Of a DNA stretch of 64,000 nt, positions 37,892 to 45,256 are shown one piece after another (the stretch's first letter is position 1; each line of letters begins with the position of its first letter). Both the position numbers and the translations under genes were made by a program. Source of the stretch: a virus; IMG/VR virus record IMGVR_UViG_3300031787_010241, positions 101,623 through 165,622 of that record; one strand, 5' to 3'. The notes beneath the pieces are model-generated. The model was not told the origin of the DNA. It saw only the letters and a program-made list of their open reading frames with translations, and searched no databases.

Positions 37892-39744
37892 CCTCTTTGT
37901 TTTATTTCGTAATCAACCAACTTATGCATTTTTGGTAATAACGTATTCATTACCATATTATACACTTCAGGTAAATAGAATTCCTCATACCAATTCAATA
38001 ACTCATCAACACTTTCAAAATTTGTTTGATGTTTAAGTTCTTTATAAAAATTTCCTTCACCTGATGTTTCATAAACAGTTACCCCATAATAATTAAGTAA
38101 TGTATACCATTCTATTTCAACAGGTGTATATTTGACTCCATCCCAAAATGGTGTTGCCGCAACTGTTATGTTTTCAATCATATCATCATGGAAATGTCCT
38201 GTTTTTACCATTGCTTCCCAATAAAACACGTCATTTGAACTTGCGTGAATATTAAAATCTTTGTATTTGGTTTTCAATTCATCGTTATTCATCATTTCGA
38301 CCAAAATTTGGTTGGCGGTATCTGAATCAATCGGTATATTAGTTACTTTAACAATTTGTGATATCGACAACCCAACCATATCTGAAGTTTTAATCAAACC
38401 AAACTCTTTAACCAAATCACTTATAGTTTCTTTTGCCTTTCTATCTTCCTTTAATACCGATTCATTAACCTCTCCCGACATAATCTCATTCCATCTTTCT
38501 TCCATTACATCCGAATAATGACTCAATAAGAATTCCCATACTTGGTTGTAAAAATCCCCAGCTCCAAAACATACGTCAGAGTATTTCATACATAAATCAA
38601 CAATAACATATGATACAATACCTGACTTAAACTTATCTAAGTTCATTGCGTGCCAATTATGTTGGTTCTGAATGTATCTTGTTGTCATTGTATCAAGACC
38701 TTCTCCGAATATTCCGTCCATCTTTTCGGGGTCAACCCTTCTGAATATTCTTCTCATCATTGAGCTCATTTCTTCCCTTAATATTGACTCATTAACAACA
38801 TTCCCCAAGTTATCATATTTTATAAGTTCAGTGTTTATAAACACATCAGCATTTTTCTTTCTCGAATCCCAATTAAATATCCAATCTGGACAAACAACAA
38901 TATTTCCTGAAGTCCATTCCTCAATATCTCTTGATATTTTTTCATCAAACCACGACTCAATGTTTGCTGCAGTATCATCAGAGTCAAAATAAATTATAAG
39001 TAAAGGTTTTCCGTTGAAAGTTGATTGTTTTATAAATGATATATTATCATATAAAGTATAGATTATATTTGTAACCAATTTTACTTTATATTCTTCGGTT
39101 TCTTCCCTTAATACGGACTCTCGTATATTCAATTTACTTTTCAGATAATCAACTAATGGTTCTTCCACTTCAATGTATGAATCCCAATAAGATTGTTCTG
39201 AATCATTGTTAAGTTTGAATTGTTTTGAAGCGATAAATTGTCTTACCGTATCGTATATCGCATCTGACTCATCGTAGCCAGAATCAATTAAACTTTTAAT
39301 ATCATGTATTAATTCGGCCAATGAGTCACCATTAATCCTCCTTTTAACTTGGAGTGGTATATTTGTTTCTTCTAATACTGATTCAAAAACATCCCCCCCA
39401 ACAATATCATCATATCTCTTTTTTATTCTATCACCATAATGTTTAAGGAGCGGGTTTCTCACTTCTTCGATATAAGCATCGTCATTACCATAATAATATG
39501 AATTTCCATCCATGTTTATTTGGTCCTCCATATACTCAACCATATCATCAATAACGAAATTTGCGAACGTTATAAAAGAAGCTTTGTGTAACATGGAACC
39601 TGGCTTGGTTTTCAACATTGTATTACCGTCCAATGCCGTTTGAAACGCATTTTCAATTAGTTTGGGTAAAATCCTCCTTCTAATTTTAAGTGGTATATCG
39701 GTTTCTTCCCTTAATATTCTTTTAATTGATTCTTTGAGATTCAT
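37888..39744 (-). CDS. 618-aa protein with five leader-motif-separated modules
   Basis: Start placed at 39744 (MNLKESIKRILREETDIPLK), the REE-class leader. The motif recurs inside the protein: ESVLEET at about 121-127, RESVLREET at 208-216, NESILREE at 318-325 and NESVLKED at 427-434, dividing it into five modules of roughly 90-190 residues. Modules 1 and 4 share a C-terminal pattern (LLKHYGDRIKKRYDDIVGGD and LLSHYSDVMEERWNEIMSGE). Every recurrence contains an LxE site. The simplest reading is a polyprotein made by fusion of leader-bearing genes and cut at each motif by the head protease. No other domain recognised. Confidence 0.82.
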   Translation of the reverse strand: MNLKESIKRILREETDIPLKIRRRILPKLIENAFQTALDGNTMLKTKPGSMLHKASFITFANFVIDDMVEYMEDQINMDGNSYYYGNDDAYIEEVRNPLLKHYGDRIKKRYDDIVGGDVFESVLEETNIPLQVKRRINGDSLAELIHDIKSLIDSGYDESDAIYDTVRQFIASKQFKLNNDSEQSYWDSYIEVEEPLVDYLKSKLNIRESVLREETEEYKVKLVTNIIYTLYDNISFIKQSTFNGKPLLIIYFDSDDTAANIESWFDEKISRDIEEWTSGNIVVCPDWIFNWDSRKKNADVFINTELIKYDNLGNVVNESILREEMSSMMRRIFRRVDPEKMDGIFGEGLDTMTTRYIQNQHNWHAMNLDKFKSGIVSYVIVDLCMKYSDVCFGAGDFYNQVWEFLLSHYSDVMEERWNEIMSGEVNESVLKEDRKAKETISDLVKEFGLIKTSDMVGLSISQIVKVTNIPIDSDTANQILVEMMNNDELKTKYKDFNIHASSNDVFYWEAMVKTGHFHDDMIENITVAATPFWDGVKYTPVEIEWYTLLNYYGVTVYETSGEGNFYKELKHQTNFESVDELLNWYEEFYLPEVYNMVMNTLLPKMHKLVDYEIKQRG

Positions 39745-39770
39745 ACTATAATAAATACCTAATATACAGA

Positions 39771-39797
39771 AAAAAGGGGACCCAAATTGAGTCCCCA
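39771..39797 (-). terminator. Intrinsic terminator
   Basis: GGGGAC (39776-39781) with GTCCCC (39791-39796); U-run on the minus strand. Ends the nitroreductase gene. Confidence 0.7.
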
Positions 39798-39820
39798 TTC
39801 TTATTAATGTTCTTGTTAAA

Positions 39821-40450
39821 TTACTTACGCAAAAACAAACTCTCGCTATCCCATCTTACTTTCTTCAGAGCCGATAGATAATCATTGTCCGAATCTCTGT
39901 AACCCAATGTAAGAATAACACATGACTTCAGACCCATTTCATTAAGACCCAATACCTCATCCACCTTTGTCGGAACAAATCCCTCCATTGGTGTTGAGTC
40001 AACTTCTTCCGTTGCCGCAGCAACCAAAGCAAATCCAAGTCCGATGTATGCCTGTTTTTGAGCCCATGTGATTTTCTGTTCTTCGGTCAAACTATTAACC
40101 GTACCTTTAACCATACCACTGAAATCTCCCAACATATCAACGCTGATGTTTCTCTGTGTAGCGATTTCATTCATGTACTTATCCACAGATGATTCCGTGA
40201 TTGTGTCCCATGTTGCAAATACCAATACCGCAGATGAGTCGGCCAGTTGTGTTTGACCATAGCAAGCCGGCACAAGTTGCTCCTTTAGTTCTTGATTCTC
40301 CACCACAATGATTTGGTATGGTGTTAGACCGTATGAACTTGGAGCAAGTCGTGTTGCTTCTAAAATTCGGTCTAACTTATCTTGGGGGATTTTCTCCCCA
40401 TTCATTTTCTTTGTGGCATATCTCCACTGTAATGACTTTAATAATTCCAT
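39821..40450 (-). CDS. NAD(P)H nitroreductase family protein
   Basis: A 209-aa flavoprotein of the nitroreductase family (NfsB-like): YATKKMNGEKIPQDKLDRIL at the N-terminus, RLAPSSYGLTPYQIIVV as the FMN phosphate-binding block, AQKQAYIGLGFALVAAATEE and the CVILTLGYRDSDNDYL end. It would transfer electrons from NAD(P)H to quinones or nitro compounds in the cytoplasm. Codon use and G+C look more host-like than those of neighbours, suggesting recent transfer from a Bacteroidetes host. An auxiliary metabolic role in phage infection is inference. Terminator follows. Confidence 0.92.
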   Translation of the reverse strand: MELLKSLQWRYATKKMNGEKIPQDKLDRILEATRLAPSSYGLTPYQIIVVENQELKEQLVPACYGQTQLADSSAVLVFATWDTITESSVDKYMNEIATQRNISVDMLGDFSGMVKGTVNSLTEEQKITWAQKQAYIGLGFALVAAATEEVDSTPMEGFVPTKVDEVLGLNEMGLKSCVILTLGYRDSDNDYLSALKKVRWDSESLFLRK

Positions 40451-40543
40451 TGTATTATTGTTTAACTTTTATTTTCTGTGGTAAGGATAGTTGAAAATGG
40501 TATTTAAGTAAAGGTGGGTATATTTATATATAAAAATTATGCT

Positions 40544-40849
40544 ATGAAAAAAGTTGTAAGATTAACTGAATCTGATTTGATTAAACTCGTTAAAAGAATT
40601 ATAAAAGAAAGTGAAGAAGAACAGGATAATGATTATCTCTACCATGACCCATCATCTATGGGTAGTGGAAAGTGGTATAAAAATTCTTTTATGAATCAGG
40701 GTGAACCCGAAGAATATTCAGATGATGAACTTGATATTGAGAACATCTCTACTAGGGATGTAGATGATGATGTTATCGACCCTATGTATAAAAAGTTCTA
40801 TTCCAAGAACTCCCCTACAATCAAACGAGCCAAATTAAGAAAACAATAA
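40544..40849 (+). CDS. Leader-bearing protein, 101 aa
   Basis: Start placed at 40544: MKKVVRLTESDLIKLVKRII then KESEEEQDN. Canonical RLTESDL leader. The body is highly acidic and Asp-rich, with a basic end (KNSPTIKRAKLRKQ), probably disordered. Own terminator. TATATTTAT lies about 25 nt upstream. Confidence 0.78.
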   Translation: MKKVVRLTESDLIKLVKRIIKESEEEQDNDYLYHDPSSMGSGKWYKNSFMNQGEPEEYSDDELDIENISTRDVDDDVIDPMYKKFYSKNSPTIKRAKLRKQ

Positions 40850-40853
40850 AATT

Positions 40854-40882
40854 AAACCCCACCTCATGAGTGGGGTTTTTTA
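40854..40882 (+). terminator. Intrinsic terminator
   Basis: AACCCCAC (40855-40862) pairs with GTGGGGTT (40870-40877), followed by a T-run. Confidence 0.8.
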
Positions 40883-40923
40883 TTTCCTTTTATTCCCATT
40901 TTTGTCATAAAACGGAAATGATT

Positions 40924-40931
40924 TATCTTTG
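40924..40931 (+). promoter_or_regulatory. Host-type -7 element TATCTTTG
   Basis: TATCTTTG 12 nt before the ATG at 40944; a TATTTATA word lies between it and the start. Confidence 0.45.
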
Positions 40932-40943
40932 TATTTATATTAT

Positions 40944-41342
40944 ATGAGATACTTTATTACACAAGGTCAATTACATTCAATCATCTACAATTATTTAGAT
41001 GAGAAGTTTTCAGAATCAGATGGTAAAAAAATTGTAAATGCCCACAATCCTGACGCATATAGAATTGAATTGTTCGCCAATACAGGTTCTGAAAAAATCG
41101 CATATTACTTCTTCGGGACTGGTGAATACGACGATTGGGGTCCAGGTGGTGAAGGGACAAAACATTACGGTCATGGACTGTTACAAGTACATCCTAATAT
41201 TATCGACACAATGCGTCAGATGATTTTGATTAGGGAAACAAAAGTAATAGATATAGTTGCCGATTGGGTTAGCGAAAAGTTTGGAGTTGATATTGATGAG
41301 GTATCAATTTATCCCAAACGAGACAAACCTCCTGTTTATTAA
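40944..41342 (+). CDS. Leader-bearing protein, 132 aa
   Basis: Start placed at 40944: MRYFITQGQLHSIIYNYLDE. The leader is of the ITExQL class with Gln in place of Glu at the expected cleavage position (ITQG), an informative variant. The body ends with IVADWVSEKFGVDIDEVSIY, the same C-terminal helix/strand as in the MKYLITESKL paralogues (WVENKLGIKSINVEV), so it is a distant paralogue. It overlaps the next minus-strand gene by 4 nt. Confidence 0.78.
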   Translation: MRYFITQGQLHSIIYNYLDEKFSESDGKKIVNAHNPDAYRIELFANTGSEKIAYYFFGTGEYDDWGPGGEGTKHYGHGLLQVHPNIIDTMRQMILIRETKVIDIVADWVSEKFGVDIDEVSIYPKRDKPPVY

Positions 41343-42154
41343 TTCTTCTTTGTTTTCTTTACGCAGTTTGGGTATCTTTTACCAAACATTGTCTTCATTC
41401 CTTTTTGTGTATAACCTGGCCAGCACTTTTCTGTTATTTCGCCTTCAGTAAACTCACCCTTCTGTTTATTAAAGAAACGATTTTTTAATTCTTTATAGTG
41501 TTCGACGGTAGTTGTTGATATATTAATACCATATCTAAATTCATCTGAAAAAAAATCTTTGATTAATTTTTTTACATCTAACCCCAATTCTTGTAAATCA
41601 TCCGAGTCTTGTACTTTGAATGGTTTTTTCATTAAAAATGTGATGGTACAACCTTCTCCGTATTTTCCACCAAATGTGTCGGCAACAACACCATAAAAGT
41701 TTTCAGGTAGTTCTTTACCTTTAAGATACGCATTAATAAATCTCATTACTGATTTTTCTAATTTGGTTTTTTCTCCAAAATCTTCGATTTGTTCCGTTAC
41801 TAGTGATTCATCTATCTCAACCCGTTCATTACACATATTATTGAAGTAATCTTTTAGATTTTTTCCGTGGCTATCTTTGATATAATCATATATAAAATCA
41901 ACTGATTTCTCCCATTCTTCTGACGTATCATCCATCATATAAAATGTATTGAAGTATAGGTTCTCGACCACAGCCTCAGTTACAACACGAACAAACATGT
42001 CCGCGTCCTCATACCTTCCACAAATTCTTTTATCATAATATACTATATCTAATAACCTTACGATTTCACTATCAATTAAGCTAGTTCTTCTCATTGCTTT
42101 ATAAGGTCTCATCTCTTCCCTTAATATTTTTTTTATTGTTTCTTTCAGATTCAT
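41339..42154 (-). CDS. Two-module leader-bearing protein, 271 aa
   Basis: Leader MNLKETIKKILREEMRPYKA (REE class), a first module like module 4 of the 618-aa protein (VVTEAVVENLYFNTFYM, YIKDSHGKNLKDYFNNMCNE), then the internal motif IDESLVTEQ near residue 117 and a second module with VMRFINAYLKGKELPENFYG. The C-terminus CWPGYTQKGMKTMFGKRYPN is Cys-containing and basic, resembling a tail found on many large-phage proteins. Probable two-part precursor. Confidence 0.78.
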   Translation of the reverse strand: MNLKETIKKILREEMRPYKAMRRTSLIDSEIVRLLDIVYYDKRICGRYEDADMFVRVVTEAVVENLYFNTFYMMDDTSEEWEKSVDFIYDYIKDSHGKNLKDYFNNMCNERVEIDESLVTEQIEDFGEKTKLEKSVMRFINAYLKGKELPENFYGVVADTFGGKYGEGCTITFLMKKPFKVQDSDDLQELGLDVKKLIKDFFSDEFRYGINISTTTVEHYKELKNRFFNKQKGEFTEGEITEKCWPGYTQKGMKTMFGKRYPNCVKKTKKN

Positions 42155-42158
42155 ATTA

Positions 42159-42494
42159 TTAAACTATACCAATTTCACCATAGATTGATTCCCCATTTGG
42201 GCCGAGCACTCTAATATATACTTGATTAAGTTCTCTTCTTGATACATTAACAAATTTAAGTAAATCTATCATATAAAAGTCAATTAAATAATGAGGGTCC
42301 AACCCTTTTTCAAACATATTGAACGTGGTCATATCCTCATCATTAACGTATATTTTTACAGCAATATCATAAAAAGGAAGTTCTTCATCCCCATCCCAAA
42401 GCACTCTGGTTTTAATATTGTCAACCATAGGATATACCTGTTTGATTAAATCACTATTTAATAACTTATCTAATAACTTATTTGTCAGTATCAT
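42159..42494 (-). CDS. 111-aa hypothetical protein
   Basis: Begins MILTNKLLDKLLNSDLIKQV, a Leu-rich amphipathic start that differs from the standard leaders. The body has YDIAVKIYVNDEDMTTFNMF. It lies between two leader-bearing genes and overlaps the upstream one by 17 nt, so it is probably expressed with them. Confidence 0.68.
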   Translation of the reverse strand: MILTNKLLDKLLNSDLIKQVYPMVDNIKTRVLWDGDEELPFYDIAVKIYVNDEDMTTFNMFEKGLDPHYLIDFYMIDLLKFVNVSRRELNQVYIRVLGPNGESIYGEIGIV

Positions 42495-42879
42495 CAGAGT
42501 ATTGTAACTTAATTTCTATATGGTTTAATGATGGTGTAAATGTTTCTTCACCCAACGTATAAGTAAGAACATCACTAATAGCATCTCTAACGTCATCCGC
42601 CTCTCCAACTGAAACAATTTCAGATAACAACGTAGGGTGTTCTATATCACCGAAAGATGGTTCTTTATCACGATTAAATCTTGGCCACTGTTTATCCGCC
42701 CATTCTGAATCAACCGTTAAAACCCCTTCCAATTTAACAAGCTTGGGTCTTAGGGTCATCATTCTTTTAAAGTCAACTACTTTGAGTCCTTTCCACCAAT
42801 CAAACTTTTTGGGCATTTCTTTGTTAAGCACAAACTCAACTATCTTTTCATTTTGTTGTTCGGTGATTAAAAATTTCAT
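42478..42879 (-). CDS. Leader-bearing protein, 133 aa
   Basis: Leader MKFLITEQQNEKIVEFVLNK, ITEQQ class. Body basic then acidic (MPKKFDWWKGLKVVDFKRMM) ending in LQYSDDTDK. ATGA overlap with the membrane protein gene upstream. Confidence 0.76.
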   Translation of the reverse strand: MKFLITEQQNEKIVEFVLNKEMPKKFDWWKGLKVVDFKRMMTLRPKLVKLEGVLTVDSEWADKQWPRFNRDKEPSFGDIEHPTLLSEIVSVGEADDVRDAISDVLTYTLGEETFTPSLNHIEIKLQYSDDTDK

Positions 42880-43268
42880 TTCTTCTTACACTTATATACT
42901 AACTCGAATGTCACTCCAAGAACAATGGGGAATACCACAAATGTCAATAACATCTGATGTATAAAGTTATCCGCAACGCCATAAGCAATCGCCAAATAAA
43001 AATACCTCAACATAGCAAATTGCCACCAATGCCATCTATCAGTTACGAAAACCATAACAGTTGAACTGAATGGAAACCTTTCTTGAAAGTTTGGTTTATA
43101 TAAACCAAAGTACCACCAATGATTTCCTGAAGGTACGAGTTGTCCGTCCTTTTGTTTATATTTGTTCTTCCAATCATCACCCTTTTGTCCTGTGTCAGCG
43201 ATATGGTCCAATCTACCTTTAGCATATCCCGCACCAATCAAACATAGAATTACATGTATTAGATTCAT
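42876..43268 (-). CDS. Small integral membrane protein, 130 aa
   Basis: Begins MNLIHVILCLIGAGYAKGRL with a short hydrophobic segment; an additional hydrophobic C-terminal region (MLRYFYLAIAYGVADNFIHQ, LLTFVVFPIVLGVTFELVYK) gives about two or three membrane spans. Trp-rich middle (DRWHWWQFAM). Family not recognised. ATGA overlaps on both sides tie it to the next membrane protein gene and to the leader gene. Confidence 0.7.
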   Translation of the reverse strand: MNLIHVILCLIGAGYAKGRLDHIADTGQKGDDWKNKYKQKDGQLVPSGNHWWYFGLYKPNFQERFPFSSTVMVFVTDRWHWWQFAMLRYFYLAIAYGVADNFIHQMLLTFVVFPIVLGVTFELVYKCKKK

Positions 43269-43534
43269 TTCTTTTCTCTGTTTTTATATCCGTTGGGATA
43301 GTATTTTTTTATGTCCAAGTAATGTTTATATGAATCTCTGACCATTAGAATGGCTGGTACCACAACGATAAGTGGAATAAGTAAACTTACAGGTCCATAA
43401 ACATACCAAAGACTGAACTCATCTTCCCAAACTCCACATTCATTAAAGATATACATTGTTAAAATAAACATACAACCTGAAAGATGATACTTCCAAGTTT
43501 TCCAAATACATGCCCACAATAAAGGAAAATCCAT
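43265..43534 (-). CDS. Small membrane protein, 89 aa
   Basis: Begins MDFPLLWACIWKTWKYHLSG with two predicted membrane segments (SGCMFILTMYIF and VSLLIPLIVVVPAILMV) and a basic tail. Coupled to the following membrane protein gene through ATGA. Function unknown. Confidence 0.68.
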   Translation of the reverse strand: MDFPLLWACIWKTWKYHLSGCMFILTMYIFNECGVWEDEFSLWYVYGPVSLLIPLIVVVPAILMVRDSYKHYLDIKKYYPNGYKNREKK

Positions 43535-43554
43535 TTTTTTGTTTTTTAAGTGGT

Positions 43555-43683
43555 TTATTTTTTGGTCACCATCTTCTCAACCAACATTTTCAACACTCTA
43601 TCGTTTTCTTCAATCCTTTTCAGATTTTTAACGATATTCACACGGTTACCTTTTTTCTTTGTTTCTTTTCTTGCTTTTGCCAT
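43555..43683 (-). CDS. 42-aa basic protein
   Basis: MAKARKETKKKGNRVNIVKN through MVTKK, very Lys/Arg-rich (about one third of residues). It may bind nucleic acid. Below the size usually called, but in frame with a good ATG, and it fills the gap at the head of the membrane-protein operon. Confidence 0.55.
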   Translation of the reverse strand: MAKARKETKKKGNRVNIVKNLKRIEENDRVLKMLVEKMVTKK

Positions 43684-43733
43684 TCTAAATACGTTTAATA
43701 TAAATATTGAAAAAACCTAAATAATACTTGGGG

Positions 43734-43741
43734 ATATTTAT
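43734..43741 (+). promoter_or_regulatory. ATATTTAT promoter-like motif
   Basis: ATATTTAT, 5 nt before the ATG at 43747. Confidence 0.5.
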
Positions 43742-43746
43742 ACGGT

Positions 43747-44262
43747 ATGAGCAGAGTTGCCGAAAACATAATATCAATGTTAGACAAGGGTCAAAGTGTT
43801 TTTGATGTTGCCAAATTCTTTGGTAGTGTTCATGAGTTATTGAATGTAACAAAAAAATATCCTTATTTATATGCGATGATACAGACCAAACTTGGTGGTT
43901 CTATGGATTGTTCCGCCGAGGGTGAGGACGGAGAAATGGTTATGTTTTCTTTGAATTTTATATTGACTGATTTAGAAGCAATAGATGTAGACGATTTTAA
44001 TCATTATAACGCCACGGTTGATGTTATAATACCTGAAATTCAAAAATCACCAGCACTCATGCAAATGTTATTAACTTGGTTGGATGATTACCTGTCAGAT
44101 ATGGGTGGTGAAGTTGCCGTAGGTTCATTCAATGATAATAAGTTAAACGATAAAATGGTTTGGATATATGCCGAATCAATAAATGGTAAAAGTTTTGAAT
44201 ACATTAAGGGTGGAGTTAGTGATGAAGAAGTTTTGAGAATAATACCTGATGAATATAAATAA
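43747..44262 (+). CDS. 171-aa acidic hypothetical protein
   Basis: Begins MSRVAENIISMLDKGQSVFD. Helical N-terminal half with VDVIIPEIQKSPALMQMLLT and acidic, and a C-terminal half with EYIKGGVSDEEVLRIIPDEY. ATATTTAT 5 nt before the start. No recognised family. First gene of the plus-strand run that leads to the methyltransferase operon. Confidence 0.74.
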   Translation: MSRVAENIISMLDKGQSVFDVAKFFGSVHELLNVTKKYPYLYAMIQTKLGGSMDCSAEGEDGEMVMFSLNFILTDLEAIDVDDFNHYNATVDVIIPEIQKSPALMQMLLTWLDDYLSDMGGEVAVGSFNDNKLNDKMVWIYAESINGKSFEYIKGGVSDEEVLRIIPDEYK

Positions 44263-44272
44263 GATTAAAGTT

Positions 44273-44605
44273 ATGACACAATTAGAAATTAACAGAGTAA
44301 AAAAAGTATTCAGTGAGGAATACTTTGATTTAGGAATCTTAAGATGGATGGAGAGAAATAAAAACGTAATAAAAACTTCATTTGGTATTAGTTTTATTGC
44401 GGTCTTATCTATAGCAATAATGGGTCAATCGTGGCCTTTGGCAATATGGGCATTCGCCTTCATAGGTTTAATCACTGCAGGTGGTGTGGACCACTTCATC
44501 GTTGGTTTAAGTTTAAAAAGAATCATCAAGAAGTTAGAGTCAGAAGATATCAACATTGGTTTGATTCAATTGTTAGAAACTTGTTCTGATATTATTCCAC
44601 AGTAA
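44273..44605 (+). CDS. 110-aa membrane protein
   Basis: Start placed at 44273 (MTQLEINRVKKVFSEEYFDL), outside the preceding gene. Two membrane segments near residues 34-48 (SFGISFIAVLSIAIMG) and 55-74 (AIWAFAFIGLITAGGVDHFI) form a hairpin; the ends are charged. Family not recognised. Confidence 0.65.
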   Translation: MTQLEINRVKKVFSEEYFDLGILRWMERNKNVIKTSFGISFIAVLSIAIMGQSWPLAIWAFAFIGLITAGGVDHFIVGLSLKRIIKKLESEDINIGLIQLLETCSDIIPQ

Positions 44606-44641
44606 TTTGACCATTCGGTTTTTTTTATTTAAGTTTGTTCG

Positions 44642-44746
44642 ATGACAACGAATGAAAATTTATATCTTGCTTTGGCAATTATATCTTTTTACGTATATTT
44701 GTTCCTAGTTTTAGTAATAACAATCAAAACCGAAAAAAATAAATAA
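44642..44746 (+). CDS. 34-aa single-span membrane miniprotein
   Basis: MTTNENLYLALAIISFYVYL continuing FLVLVITIKTEKNK: one membrane span of about 20 residues with a basic tail. It lies in an otherwise empty gap 2 nt before the next gene, in frame with it in no sense. Typical of phage mini-membrane proteins. Function unknown. Confidence 0.5.
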   Translation: MTTNENLYLALAIISFYVYLFLVLVITIKTEKNK

Positions 44747-44748
44747 TT

Positions 44749-45018
44749 ATGGCGTCCATTTACACCACAGTCGACATTGATGTTGACATAGAAATTGATG
44801 AATTTGTTGATTCTTGTAGTACAAGAGATATTGAAAATCTTTTGAAGTACCTTTCTAATCAGGGTTATTTGAGTAAATTTGGTGTTCCTGATGAAACTAA
44901 AATGACCTCACAGGAAGAAAAGTTTGTTGAGAAATTAACATCACTTTCTCAAAAATATCATCAAATGTCAGTTGATGACATTGATACTTTAGAAAATTTG
45001 TTTAACAAGTATATTTGA
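44749..45018 (+). CDS. 89-aa acidic hypothetical protein
   Basis: Begins MASIYTTVDIDVDIEIDEFV, with alternating Asp/Ile residues, then a helical half (VEKLTSLSQKYHQMSVDDID). Possibly DNA-mimic-like in charge, but no specific match. 3 nt before the next gene. Confidence 0.68.
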   Translation: MASIYTTVDIDVDIEIDEFVDSCSTRDIENLLKYLSNQGYLSKFGVPDETKMTSQEEKFVEKLTSLSQKYHQMSVDDIDTLENLFNKYI

Positions 45019-45021
45019 GGT

Positions 45022-45228
45022 ATGGAAAACATTACAGAAGAAAGACTACCATTGAGTAGCCATTGGGAAAGAAACCTTAAAGAGTTTAATCTTTCTAATG
45101 AAATAATTGATAGAATCGAAAATCTTCGTTATAACGATTCTATTATGATGAAGAAGTATATGGATGAAGCAAATGAGTGGAGAGTAAAATACTTTACACT
45201 TCAGCGTCATTTGAGGGATTTACTTTAG
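45022..45228 (+). CDS. 68-aa hypothetical protein
   Basis: Begins MENITEERLPLSSHWERNLK and ends HLRDLL with TAG at 45228. Helical, charged. No domain recognised. It lies just upstream of the helicase operon promoter. Confidence 0.64.
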   Translation: MENITEERLPLSSHWERNLKEFNLSNEIIDRIENLRYNDSIMMKKYMDEANEWRVKYFTLQRHLRDLL

Positions 45229-45244
45229 TTAACTTTTTTACCAT

Positions 45245-45252
45245 TACATTTG
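45245..45252 (+). promoter_or_regulatory. Host-type -7 element TACATTTG
   Basis: TACATTTG exactly 4 nt before the ATG at 45257; likely promoter of the helicase/methyltransferase operon. Confidence 0.65.
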
Positions 45253-45256
45253 TATC

